The position numbers and the translations under genes are program-made. From NCBI GenBank assembly GCA_037446395.1, contig JBBIIP010000002.1, positions 62,001 to 126,000 on the forward strand: a stretch of DNA of 64,000 bases, in the 5' to 3' direction. Below, one piece after another: positions 53,391 through 61,306 of this stretch. The stretch comes from JAAYJT01 sp037446395 (GTDB taxonomy: Bacteria; Bacteroidota; Bacteroidia; Bacteroidales; JAAYJT01). Position 1 is the stretch's first letter; every line of letters starts with the position of its first letter. The notes below the pieces were generated by a model. That model saw only the letters and a list, made by a program, of their open reading frames with translations. It had not been told where the DNA came from and did no database searches.

Positions 53391-54387
53391 GGTAACTCCT
53401 TCCTTCCAAATGATTATCTACAGCAAACCGAACCTTCGAAAACCTATTCAGTAGTTCATGCTTATTCGTGCCCTTATGTCCAACTGCACAATTAAGTTGT
53501 CTTGAATTGACATAAACTGAAATGGAATCATGCTTTTCTGAAGAGATGGTCGCAAACCTATCAGACCAGATTTTTGAATAAACCATTTCGCCAAATGCCA
53601 CGTGAAAAGGACCTGTAACCAGGCTTTCGCCATTGAGTAATCCCTCTGAGGGATGCAATCCAAGCCGCAGGATGTTCACCCCTGCCTCTTCGAATAAAAG
53701 AACCAGGCTTGCACACCAATCCACGGCCTGTATTAATGTTAGCGGCACAAACAAGTTTTGCCTGAAAAGCGCTTCAAGTCGGGTATTGCGAACCACCAGG
53801 GTTGGATATATGCGGATGGTTTTGGCTTTCATAGCAATTATCTGCTTTGCGGTTTCAATGCTTTTCTCCAGCGAATCTCCAGGCAGGCCGATCATCATCT
53901 GCATACCGAGCGAAAAACCCGTTTCTTTGATTAAATTGGCTGCTTGCAACACTGCTGCTGTAGGATATGCCCGACCTGAGTTTTTAAGCACCTGGTCATC
54001 CATGCTCTGAACACCAAGCTCAATGGTGGTAACCCCAAAACCGGCCAGCAATGCGAGGTTGTCCGGCCTGATCAGGTCGGGCCGTGTTGAGATGCGGATT
54101 CCTGCAATCTGTTTTGTTTTCAGGTAGGGTTGAACCAACCCAAGGTAACGTACCTGATCATCCACTGGCAATCCCGTAAAGCTCCCTCCGAAGAATCCAA
54201 CCTCAATAAGGGTGTTTTCAGTGGGAATAGTATTCAAGTGATCCTCTATCTTGGTTTTTATCACATCATCGGATGGCAGCCCTGGTTGACTTACGATATT
54301 CCTCTGGTTACAAAATATACATTCAAAAGGGCAGCCCTGCATCGGGACAAAAACAGGAATTGTGAAATGGTTGACCTGGACACTCAT
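53374..54387 (-). CDS. Elp3-like radical SAM protein
   Basis: A 337-residue radical SAM enzyme. The [4Fe-4S] Cys are Cys19, 23 and 26 in QGCPFECIFCNQRN. Downstream: EVGFFGGSFTGLP, RISTRPDLI, TIELGVQSMDDQVL and LGMQMMIGLPGDS, the pattern of the Elp3/HemN-like subfamily, but without the acetyltransferase domain. The C-terminal 80 residues are not assigned. Its 3' end overlaps the DUF6873-like gene by 17 bases. Possible substrates are a tRNA, nucleotide or small metabolite; nothing nearby decides. A fructosamine-kinase gene is 24 bases upstream on the same strand. Confidence 0.88.
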   Translation of the reverse strand: MSVQVNHFTIPVFVPMQGCPFECIFCNQRNIVSQPGLPSDDVIKTKIEDHLNTIPTENTLIEVGFFGGSFTGLPVDDQVRYLGLVQPYLKTKQIAGIRISTRPDLIRPDNLALLAGFGVTTIELGVQSMDDQVLKNSGRAYPTAAVLQAANLIKETGFSLGMQMMIGLPGDSLEKSIETAKQIIAMKAKTIRIYPTLVVRNTRLEALFRQNLFVPLTLIQAVDWCASLVLLFEEAGVNILRLGLHPSEGLLNGESLVTGPFHVAFGEMVYSKIWSDRFATISSEKHDSISVYVNSRQLNCAVGHKGTNKHELLNRFSKVRFAVDNHLEGRSYRVDYH

Positions 54388-54411
54388 GGTCCAAATGTAG
54401 GAATTTTGAGA

Positions 54412-55296
54412 TTAAAACATCTCGAGCGTTGCTCTCAATTGAGCGAGGTAGCTTTTGCCAAATAAGTTCAGATGTACCAATACCGGATAGACATTGCAAA
54501 TTTCAACTCGGTATTTCCAGCCTGAAACCAGCGGAAAAGACTCGTTATAGGCATCATAGAAGCATTTGTCGAATCCGCCGAATAGCAGGGACATCGCGAT
54601 ATCCATTTCGCGGAAGCCATAATAAACGGCGGGGTCAATGAGGCAGGGTTTGCCATTATTATCACACAGAAAGTTACCGTTCCAAAGGTCGCCATGAACC
54701 AGCGAGGGGGGCTCCGATGGAAAGATTGAGGGAATGGCTTTATAGAGGTTGGAAAACTGGTTATTCAGTTTGCTGTCAATCAATCCCGTCTCCCGTGCCA
54801 AGGCAAGCAGGGGCTCTAAGCGTTCGTAAATAAAAAAATCGCTCCACGAATCGTGGAAACGGTTACTTTGCGGCAGCGACCCGATATAATTATTGTGATT
54901 GAGACCAAATACTGATTCGGTCTCGCGGTGCATTTCGGCCAGCGAAGTACCGAAGTTCTCCCAAAAACCTGTTTTAATATAGCCCTCCTCAACGTTTTCG
55001 AGCAGTAGCCAAGCCTGGCTGGCATCTTCACCTGTGCCAATGACTTTGGGCGTTCTGAATCTACCCGTCTGGGCAATAAGGTTCAACCCTTCTTTTTCTG
55101 AGATGAACATATTCGGAAAACGACCTGCTTGGTTGTATTTGAGAAAGTATTTGCTTTCGGCAGTCTGAATGCACATAGCCCGGTTGATACAACCCCCAGC
55201 AACCAGATTTTTTGATACTATCTGGGGAACATCCCCCTCGATGTTTGTAATAAGGTCAATTATCTCGATAGAGAGGGATTCTGGAAGCCTGGACAT
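54412..55296 (-). CDS. Fructosamine kinase family protein
   Basis: A 294-residue aminoglycoside-phosphotransferase-like kinase of the fructosamine/ketosamine-3-kinase group, which may repair sugar adducts on proteins. Visible: LVAGGCINRAMCIQT, LLLENVEEGYIKTGFWENFG, SLVHGDLWNGNFLCD with the HGD-x-W-x-x-N catalytic loop, and CLIDPAVYYGFREMDIAM with the metal-binding Asp. It starts 1 base after the gene at 55298 and ends 24 bases before the radical SAM gene, so it may be co-transcribed with the ECF sigma operon. Confidence 0.9.
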   Translation of the reverse strand: MSRLPESLSIEIIDLITNIEGDVPQIVSKNLVAGGCINRAMCIQTAESKYFLKYNQAGRFPNMFISEKEGLNLIAQTGRFRTPKVIGTGEDASQAWLLLENVEEGYIKTGFWENFGTSLAEMHRETESVFGLNHNNYIGSLPQSNRFHDSWSDFFIYERLEPLLALARETGLIDSKLNNQFSNLYKAIPSIFPSEPPSLVHGDLWNGNFLCDNNGKPCLIDPAVYYGFREMDIAMSLLFGGFDKCFYDAYNESFPLVSGWKYRVEICNVYPVLVHLNLFGKSYLAQLRATLEMF

Positions 55297-55297
55297 C

Positions 55298-55741
55298 TTA
55301 GAAACTAAACAGAAAAGAGCGGCTTGAAATTCGCCTGAAAAGCAGATCGATAATAAAGAGGACGGGAATAATGGTCATTACAATAATGGCAAGATTTGAT
55401 TCCCTGATGTAGTCAATAAGCAGGAGAAATCCATTAAACGAATCCACAACCAGGCTCAGGGTTCGCTGCATCCTTTCGGTATCAGTGTCAATGTTGATGA
55501 AACTAGGGATCGAAATATTAATAAACGGGAACAGGAATACGGATAATATCAAGATTATGGCAACAGATGCCAATGCCCACCAAAGCATATTCAACGACCA
55601 CAATGGGTTTCGGGCTTTTTCAGATTCAAGCTGAAAAACAGTTTTCATCACCCTGGCGGTAAAATCTACAGCCGGTTTTTCGGGTTCATTTTTACGGAGC
55701 AGTTTTTTCAGATAATCATCCTGCAAATCATAATCTTCCAT
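55298..55741 (-). CDS. Small membrane protein, probable anti-sigma partner
   Basis: A 147-residue protein with a cytoplasmic N-terminus (YLKKLLRKNEPEKPAVDFTARVM), then a TM segment (about 53-72) and a second at about 117-135. There is no zinc-binding anti-sigma motif. Its position right after the ECF sigma gene (13 bases), size and N-terminal cytoplasmic helix resemble anti-sigma factors, so a role in holding the sigma factor is inferred from context only. It ends one base before the fructosamine-kinase gene. Confidence 0.7.
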   Translation of the reverse strand: MEDYDLQDDYLKKLLRKNEPEKPAVDFTARVMKTVFQLESEKARNPLWSLNMLWWALASVAIILILSVFLFPFINISIPSFINIDTDTERMQRTLSLVVDSFNGFLLLIDYIRESNLAIIVMTIIPVLFIIDLLFRRISSRSFLFSF

Positions 55742-55754
55742 CGTGTCTTGCTTT

Positions 55755-56333
55755 TTAATGTCCTGTGCGAACCAGTTTTTTTGGTATTAATTCGTTGAGC
55801 ATCGCATATAATTTTTTCCTGATGCGGTGCAGCCTTACTTTTACGTTTGCGTTGCTGAGGCCGGTAATTTCGCTGATGTCTTCTATACTCAGCCCGTCAT
55901 AATAAAACATATTTATCAACAAGGCATCCTGCGAATGCAGTTGTTTCATGGCTTCGTTGATGGAATCGCATTGTTCAGCCGAAGAAAGAAAGTTTAGGTT
56001 TTCCTTCACTTCGTCTTCTGAATAATTACTAACCAAAGATTCATCCATCGCAACCATCGTCAACTTTTTTTTCCTTGTAACCGAAATGGCCGTATTAACG
56101 GCGATCCGATAGAGCCATGTCGAAAATTTCGATTCCTGTTTGAAACCCGGAAGAGCCTGGTAAGCTTTAAGAAACGCATCCTGTGCCACCTCTTCGGCAT
56201 CTTCTTTATTGGCTGTTACCCGACGGGCTATCTGGAACACCATTTCCTGATAGCGGCTTATCAGTTGCTCGAATGCAGCTGTTTCTCCGGCCAGCACCCT
56301 GGCAATGATATTATTGTCGTCGGTATAGACCAT
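55755..56333 (-). CDS. ECF-type RNA polymerase sigma factor
   Basis: A 192-residue sigma-70-family factor with only regions 2 and 4. Region 2 has FEQLISRYQEMVFQIARRVT, DAEEVAQDAFLKAYQAL and KFSTWLYRIAVNTA. Region 4 has DALLINMFYYDGLSIEDISE and LSNANVKVRLHRIRKKLYAM for binding the -35 box. The upstream promoter TGTAAC-N16-CGTCAAAA is of ECF type, so the factor probably drives its own gene. The same promoter faces the divergent DUF6249-like gene. The signal is unknown. Confidence 0.95.
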   Translation of the reverse strand: MVYTDDNNIIARVLAGETAAFEQLISRYQEMVFQIARRVTANKEDAEEVAQDAFLKAYQALPGFKQESKFSTWLYRIAVNTAISVTRKKKLTMVAMDESLVSNYSEDEVKENLNFLSSAEQCDSINEAMKQLHSQDALLINMFYYDGLSIEDISEITGLSNANVKVRLHRIRKKLYAMLNELIPKKLVRTGH

Positions 56334-56342
56334 ATCCGATTG

Positions 56343-56372
56343 TTTTGACGCCTGTCAGCCACGAAAGTTACA
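56343..56372 (-). promoter_or_regulatory. ECF-type promoter of the sigma operon
   Basis: On the minus strand TGTAAC (56372-56367), a 16-base spacer, then CGTC (56350-56347) followed by AAAA. This is the typical -35/-10 pair of ECF sigma factors. Transcription would start near 56340, a few bases before the sigma factor ATG. A matching site faces the other way at 56552-56582. Confidence 0.65.
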
Positions 56373-56551
56373 AAGAAATTGACAATTAAAATGACATGGC
56401 CTGGCCTGGTTATACCTTAATCGAATTAAGAATAAAAGGGAGAAATGGGCGATGATTTTGCTTTCGAGGGTAAAATGTTTTTCGATTTCAATTGTATATA
56501 GTATTTTGCCCATCGGTGTTGGGCAATGATGTTGTAAAATTTCCCCAAATC

Positions 56552-56582
56552 TGTAACCTTCATCCAAAGGTTGGCGTCAAAA
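56552..56582 (+). promoter_or_regulatory. ECF-type promoter of the DUF6249-like gene
   Basis: TGTAAC (56552-56557), a 17-base spacer, then CGTCAAAA (56575-56582). It shares both boxes and the AAAA extension with the promoter of the ECF sigma gene on the other strand. Transcription would start near 56586, about 26 bases before the ATG at 56612. Confidence 0.65.
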
Positions 56583-56611
56583 TGCCAGTTAACCCAATAA
56601 AATTAACTTAT

Positions 56612-56971
56612 ATGACCGAAATAATTATTCCATTGAGCGTTTTTGCAATGATTGTCGCCATCGTTTATCTGAACGTCAGAAAACGCGAACGCCTGGCCTT
56701 AATTGAAAAGGGATTGAATGCCAATTTATTTGAAGCCAGAAGATCTTTAAATCAAGCCCTGAAATGGGGAATAATCCTTGTTGCACTTGGCCTTGGCCTG
56801 ATTATGGCCAGGATAAGCATTCAGTATGGAGATTTCGATCGTGAGGAAGCATATTTTGCAATGCTTTTTCTTTTTGGAGGGGCAGGGTTACTCATTTATT
56901 ATTTCATTGAACGCACATATCTCAGTCAGACAAAAGGCCCGGAAAAAGAAAATGACCAAACAGGGAAATAG
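56612..56971 (+). CDS. Small membrane protein, DUF6249-like
   Basis: A 119-residue protein with three TM segments (about 4-20, 48-65 and 83-100). Between the first two is the charged loop VRKRERLALIEKGLNANLFE, which is typical of the DUF6249 family found beside ECF sigma genes in Bacteroidota. The ATG at 56612 starts directly with TEIIIPLSVFAM; an upstream in-frame ATG would span the promoter. It is probably a target of the adjacent ECF sigma factor. Function is unknown. Confidence 0.8.
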   Translation: MTEIIIPLSVFAMIVAIVYLNVRKRERLALIEKGLNANLFEARRSLNQALKWGIILVALGLGLIMARISIQYGDFDREEAYFAMLFLFGGAGLLIYYFIERTYLSQTKGPEKENDQTGK

Positions 56972-56997
56972 TGCTCCGGTCTTAGGTGTCCAAAATT

Positions 56998-57573
56998 TTA
57001 ATCCTCTAAACGAAATTTTCTTAAGGCATTGTATGTTGGCCCGGTGCGTTGAAGGATGCTTTCGAACAGAACCAGTTCCATAATTTTCTGAGAACCCATT
57101 TCACTGTCTTGGAACCCGCTGATTGTTTCTTGAAATAGCCGCTTGTCGGCTATTTGTTTTATTCGGCCAATGGTAAGATGGGGCACAAAATTTTGCCTGT
57201 CCGGAAAAACATGAACGCGCGCTAATTGATCGTTAACCGAACGAAACATCTGCTGTAATTCTCCAGCTGATTCTATTGCAAACCATATTACCCGCGGGTC
57301 GTAGGAACTGCCAAACACTCCCGTTTTACGAATGCGTATATCAAATGCGCTGATACCCTGAACAGCTTTTTGAAGGCATTGCTCAATTGCAGGAATATTC
57401 GATATAGGTGTTTCTCCGAAAAACTTTAGGGTCAGGTGCAGATTGCCTGCCTCCACCCAAGTAATGCGATCATGCCCCAATGCAGATCTTAATTGATGAT
57501 AAATATTTAATATTTCATCAGAAGGTTGAATTTTTATGGCCGAAAATAAACGCTTCGAAGTATTGCCTGGCAT
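56998..57573 (-). CDS. thpR: RNA 2',3'-cyclic phosphodiesterase ThpR
   Basis: A 191-residue 2H phosphoesterase with both catalytic H-x-T motifs: His46-Leu-Thr48 in GNLHLTLKFFGET and His132-Leu-Thr134 in FVPHLTIGRI. It opens 2',3'-cyclic phosphates at RNA ends; old names include LigT. The length and spacing fit the family. It converges on the DUF6249-like gene and has no operon partner. Confidence 0.93.
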   Translation of the reverse strand: MPGNTSKRLFSAIKIQPSDEILNIYHQLRSALGHDRITWVEAGNLHLTLKFFGETPISNIPAIEQCLQKAVQGISAFDIRIRKTGVFGSSYDPRVIWFAIESAGELQQMFRSVNDQLARVHVFPDRQNFVPHLTIGRIKQIADKRLFQETISGFQDSEMGSQKIMELVLFESILQRTGPTYNALRKFRLED

Positions 57574-57695
57574 GAATAGGGGGGTATTTTAAGTTGCGAA
57601 ATTACAAATTCAACAACGACAGTAAGTTTTGATTTTTCTCAGCATTTGAATCGTTTATTTCTTTTCTTTGCCATACAAACCAACAAACAATCGTT

Positions 57696-58961
57696 ATGAA
57701 TCTTCTTATCATTATCTCCCTTGCACTTTTCTATATTTTCCTGCCGCTGTTAATTTTGCACCTGGCCCATCGCTACCGATATGTAAACAAGCTCGGTGCA
57801 GTTATTGTTGCCTACGCAGTAGGATTGGTGCTCGGCAACATTGGAGTACTCCCCTCGATGGGTACATTCCTCAACGACTACATGCTCCTGAATCCAAAAG
57901 CAACAATTGACGATATCATGTCCCTGCAAGCGCAAGGGCAAATCAGCAATAGCGAGCAAATTGCTTTCAGAATCTATAAGTTGCGCGATATGTTGATGAG
58001 TATCACCATCCTATTGGCTATCCCGCTGATGTTGTTTTCTGCAAACATCAGACAATGGAAAAACCTGGCCGGCAAAACCCTCATCTCGTTGGTTATCGGG
58101 CTGTTTGCTGTGGTGTCTGTGATCGTTTTGGGCTATTTCATCTTCAAAGGAAAGGGCATGCATGACCTCTGGAAAGTTGCCGGGCTGCTCATTGGCGTTT
58201 ATACGGGAGGTACACCTAACCTGGCCTCATTAAAGATGATGCTCAATGTTGATGCAGACATATACATTCTTACCCACACCTACGACCTGGTGGTAGGAGT
58301 CTTTTATTTAGCCTTCCTCATGACAATCGGGAAAAAACTCTTTCGCAGGTTCCTTCCCAAATTTCCCCTGCCACTCGACGATGTCAACGTAAAAGACCTG
58401 GATGGCAAAGACCCGTTTTGGGGGATTTTTCAGAGAAAAAAATTCATTCCTTTACTGAGGTCGTATGCCTTGGCAATTGGCATTTTTGCTGTTGGAGGTA
58501 CGCTGAGCATGTTGGTTTCTGAGAGGCAGGTAATGGTGGTTGTAATTCTCACCATCACAACCCTTGGCATCCTAGCTTCGATGATTCCATCCATCAACCG
58601 CATTGATAAGACCTTCGAATCGGGGATGTACCTGATTTTAATATTCAGCATTGTGGTGGCTTCGATGGCTGATGTCAGAAATTTTGCCGGACTCACACCC
58701 GGATTGTTCGCCTATGTTACAATGGCAGTATTTGGCTCGTTGTTTTTGCATATGATTCTGAGCAAACTATTCAAGGTTGATGCCGACACAACCATGATTA
58801 CTTCGGTTGCATTTATTTGTTCGCCACCCTTTGTGCCGGTGATAGCCGGGGCTATAGGCAACCGCCATATTGTAGTATCGGGCATTACCATTGGCATAAT
58901 CGGGTATGCCATCGGTAATTACCTGGGTTTTCTGGTAGCGGGAATATTAAGTGGCCTCTGA
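57696..58961 (+). CDS. DUF819-family membrane protein
   Basis: A 421-residue integral membrane protein with about ten to eleven TM segments and two related halves (GAVIVAYAVGLVLGNIGVLP early, VTMAVFGSLFLHMILSKLFK late). The block WKVAGLLIGVYTGGTPNLAS and ICSPPFVPVIAGAIGNRHI are typical of the DUF819 (YjcL-like) family, thought to be transporters. The substrate is unknown. It is single-gene, divergent from thpR, and ends with a hairpin at 58956-58976. Confidence 0.88.
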   Translation: MNLLIIISLALFYIFLPLLILHLAHRYRYVNKLGAVIVAYAVGLVLGNIGVLPSMGTFLNDYMLLNPKATIDDIMSLQAQGQISNSEQIAFRIYKLRDMLMSITILLAIPLMLFSANIRQWKNLAGKTLISLVIGLFAVVSVIVLGYFIFKGKGMHDLWKVAGLLIGVYTGGTPNLASLKMMLNVDADIYILTHTYDLVVGVFYLAFLMTIGKKLFRRFLPKFPLPLDDVNVKDLDGKDPFWGIFQRKKFIPLLRSYALAIGIFAVGGTLSMLVSERQVMVVVILTITTLGILASMIPSINRIDKTFESGMYLILIFSIVVASMADVRNFAGLTPGLFAYVTMAVFGSLFLHMILSKLFKVDADTTMITSVAFICSPPFVPVIAGAIGNRHIVVSGITIGIIGYAIGNYLGFLVAGILSGL

Positions 58962-58984
58962 AGGAAGGACTCAGAGATTATTTT
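58956..58984 (+). terminator. Weak terminator of the DUF819 gene
   Basis: CTCTGA and TCAGAG pair across a 9-base loop, overlapping the stop codon, and are followed by ATTATTTTT. The stem has only six base pairs. It lies between convergent genes (DUF819 and lysS). Confidence 0.4.
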
Positions 58985-60480
58985 TCGGGGCGCATTTGAG
59001 GAAAGAAAATCACATCCTGAATCGAGGCCGAATTGGTCATCACCATTGTCAAACGGTCAATACCAATACCTAATCCTGCCGTAGGCGGCATACCATATTC
59101 CAACGCTCTGAGAAAGTCTTCATCCAGCACCATTGACTCATCATCGCCACGCATGCCTAACTCAAGTTGGGCTTCAAAACGTTGGCGTTGATCAAGCGGG
59201 TCGTTCAACTCAGAGAAGGCATTACATAACTCCTTTCCGTTTACAATGGCTTCGAATCGTTCGACCAGGCCAGTCTTTGTCGGATGCTTTTTTGCAAGTG
59301 GCGACATCTCTATTGGATAATCAGTGATAAAGGTAGGTTGAATGAGGTTGGGTTCGCACACCTCACCAAAAATTGCATCAATAATCTTTCCTTTGGCCAT
59401 GGCCGGAGTAAGAGGAACATGCAAACCGGCTGCAGTGCTTCGCAATTCACTTTCGTCCATGTTGCTGATGTCTATTCCGGTGAAGTGTTGTATGATTTCA
59501 AACATGGTAAAGCGCTTCCAGGGGCGCTTGAAATCAACCAGGTGATCACCTGCCACAATTTGCGTGGTGCCATTCAAATCCATGGCGATCCGTTCAACCA
59601 TTTCTTCCACCAAATTCATCATCCACTGGTAGTCTTTATAGGCTACATAGAGTTCCATTTGTGTGAACTCAGGATTATGAAAACGACTCATGCCCTCGTT
59701 TCTGAAATCTTTTGAGAATTCATATACTCCATCAAAACCGCCAACGATTAATCGCTTCAAATATAATTCATTGGCAATACGCAAATACAAGGTCGTGTCG
59801 AGTGTATTGTGATAGGTTTTGAAGGGTTTTGCAGCTGCGCCTCCATATAAAGGTTGCAATATGGGCGTTTCAACCTCGAGATACCCCCGGCTGTTCAGAA
59901 AATTGCGCATGGAGTTAATCAGGCGAGTGCGATCTATAAAAATACGCTTTATATCCGGGTTTACGACCAGGTCAAGATAGCGTTGGCGATAGCGCTGCTC
60001 AGGATCTAAGAAAGCATCAAAAACATGGTCTTCCTTTTCTTTCACGATGGGCAAAGGCTTAAGCGATTTGCAGAGTAGTTTCATCTCTTTTACATGAATG
60101 GTGATCTCGCCCATTTTTGTAACAAAAACATATCCCTTTACGCCAATGATGTCGCCGATATCAAGCAGGCGCTTAAAAACTGTGTTGTACAGTGTTTTGT
60201 CTTCGCCGGGGCAGAGATCGTCGCGCTTGATATACAATTGAATACGGCCAACAGAATCCTGCAGCTCAACAAAAGAAGCAGCCCCCATAATACGACGGCT
60301 CATCATGCGTCCGGCAATACTTACATCCTGAAAGAGGGTTTCAGTAATGGGAAACTGCTCAAGAATGCGTGCGGTTGTTGCATTGACATCAAAAGCCTCA
60401 GAAGGAAAAGGGTTGATGCCAAGCGCCACCAGTTGTGCAAGAGAATCCCTACGAATGATTTCTTGTTCGCTCAATGCCAT
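58978..60480 (-). CDS. lysS: Lysine--tRNA ligase (class II)
   Basis: Charges tRNA-Lys. The 500-residue enzyme has an N-terminal OB-fold anticodon-binding domain (VSIAGRMMSRRIMGAASFVE, LQDSVGRIQLYI) and a class II catalytic domain: motif 1 around RNFLNSRGYLEVETPILQP, motif 2 DFRNEGMSRFHNPEFTQME and motif 3 GLGIGIDRLTMVM. The ATG at 60480 gives MALSEQEIIRRD; the ORF runs nine codons further upstream without family support. Its promoter lies between recO and lysS. Confidence 0.97.
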   Translation of the reverse strand: MALSEQEIIRRDSLAQLVALGINPFPSEAFDVNATTARILEQFPITETLFQDVSIAGRMMSRRIMGAASFVELQDSVGRIQLYIKRDDLCPGEDKTLYNTVFKRLLDIGDIIGVKGYVFVTKMGEITIHVKEMKLLCKSLKPLPIVKEKEDHVFDAFLDPEQRYRQRYLDLVVNPDIKRIFIDRTRLINSMRNFLNSRGYLEVETPILQPLYGGAAAKPFKTYHNTLDTTLYLRIANELYLKRLIVGGFDGVYEFSKDFRNEGMSRFHNPEFTQMELYVAYKDYQWMMNLVEEMVERIAMDLNGTTQIVAGDHLVDFKRPWKRFTMFEIIQHFTGIDISNMDESELRSTAAGLHVPLTPAMAKGKIIDAIFGEVCEPNLIQPTFITDYPIEMSPLAKKHPTKTGLVERFEAIVNGKELCNAFSELNDPLDQRQRFEAQLELGMRGDDESMVLDEDFLRALEYGMPPTAGLGIGIDRLTMVMTNSASIQDVIFFPQMRPEK

Positions 60481-60506
60481 AATGACGTAGTTTTTAGAAT
60501 AATGCA

Positions 60507-60536
60507 CAAAAGTAGGGAAAAATGAGTTGCAGCAAG
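60507..60536 (-). promoter_or_regulatory. Bacteroidota-type promoter of lysS
   Basis: On the minus strand CTTG (60536-60533), an 18-base spacer, then TACTTTTG (60514-60507). This is a full match to the -7 consensus with a near match at -33. It lies just downstream of the recO stop and gives lysS its own transcript with a leader of about 20 bases. Confidence 0.55.
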
Positions 60537-60539
60537 GGT

Positions 60540-61265
60540 TTATTCGCTGAGCACCTCGTGCAATACTGCCGGAGATTGTAGCCCTGAAAAAGAAGGCACG
60601 TGCAGTTGATAAAACTCTATCAGCTTAAGGAGTATTATTTTGCGGTCATTTGAGTCGAATAGAATCGAAATTTTAGGGTGCCGACCATTGCACAGAAGTT
60701 CATTCAAAATTGCAGCTTGTCTTGGTTCCAAAAATTGACCGTGCCCAGGGCTAGCTGGCACAAATCTCCCTTCTCTCAAATTAAAACAATCTCCGGCAGA
60801 ATAATTCTTCCGAGGGCCAAATCCCAGGTGGCTTGCAAGCTGCACCATAAACCACAAGTGAAAATGTGCGGAAAACGTTTCGGGATCGTCTAAAATCAGC
60901 ACAGAATCATACAAGTATTCAAACAACGTTAGGTTACTTTCTTGTTCTTTTATCGTTTTGACGATTATTTCATTCATAAAAAGAGCCTGGCTACTCTTTC
61001 GCAGATCGGAATGAATAGATCTGAACTGATACAGGAGCTGTGCTTCTCTGATGGCCTGTAACTCGCGGCTATCCTTATGATACACCACCATGTCGAGGAG
61101 CGACAAATGCTCAAACAAACTGATTCGCAACGTTGAACCGGGCCTACGGACTCCTTTGATCAGGTAGGATTGCAGCCCAAATTTCTCGGTATAAATTCGG
61201 GCAATAATACTGGTTTCCGAATACCTGAAATGATGCAGTACAATTCCCTTGGTTTGATGTAGCAT
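60540..61265 (-). CDS. recO: DNA repair protein RecO
   Basis: Recombination mediator that helps RecA load on gapped DNA, with RecR and RecF. The 241-residue protein has an N-terminal OB fold (TKGIVLHHFRYSETSIIARI, YTEKFGLQSYLIKGVR) and a helical C-terminal part (LHLWFMVQLASHLGFGPRKN) then FNLREGRFVP. No zinc-finger CxxC pair is present, as in many Bacteroidota RecO. The ATG at 61265 was chosen; a TTG two codons upstream is less likely. porZ lies 41 bases upstream on the same strand. Confidence 0.93.
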   Translation of the reverse strand: MLHQTKGIVLHHFRYSETSIIARIYTEKFGLQSYLIKGVRRPGSTLRISLFEHLSLLDMVVYHKDSRELQAIREAQLLYQFRSIHSDLRKSSQALFMNEIIVKTIKEQESNLTLFEYLYDSVLILDDPETFSAHFHLWFMVQLASHLGFGPRKNYSAGDCFNLREGRFVPASPGHGQFLEPRQAAILNELLCNGRHPKISILFDSNDRKIILLKLIEFYQLHVPSFSGLQSPAVLHEVLSE

Positions 61266-61306
61266 GATCAATGGCCGATCCGGGTGAGAGTTAATAAATC
61301 CGTTAA

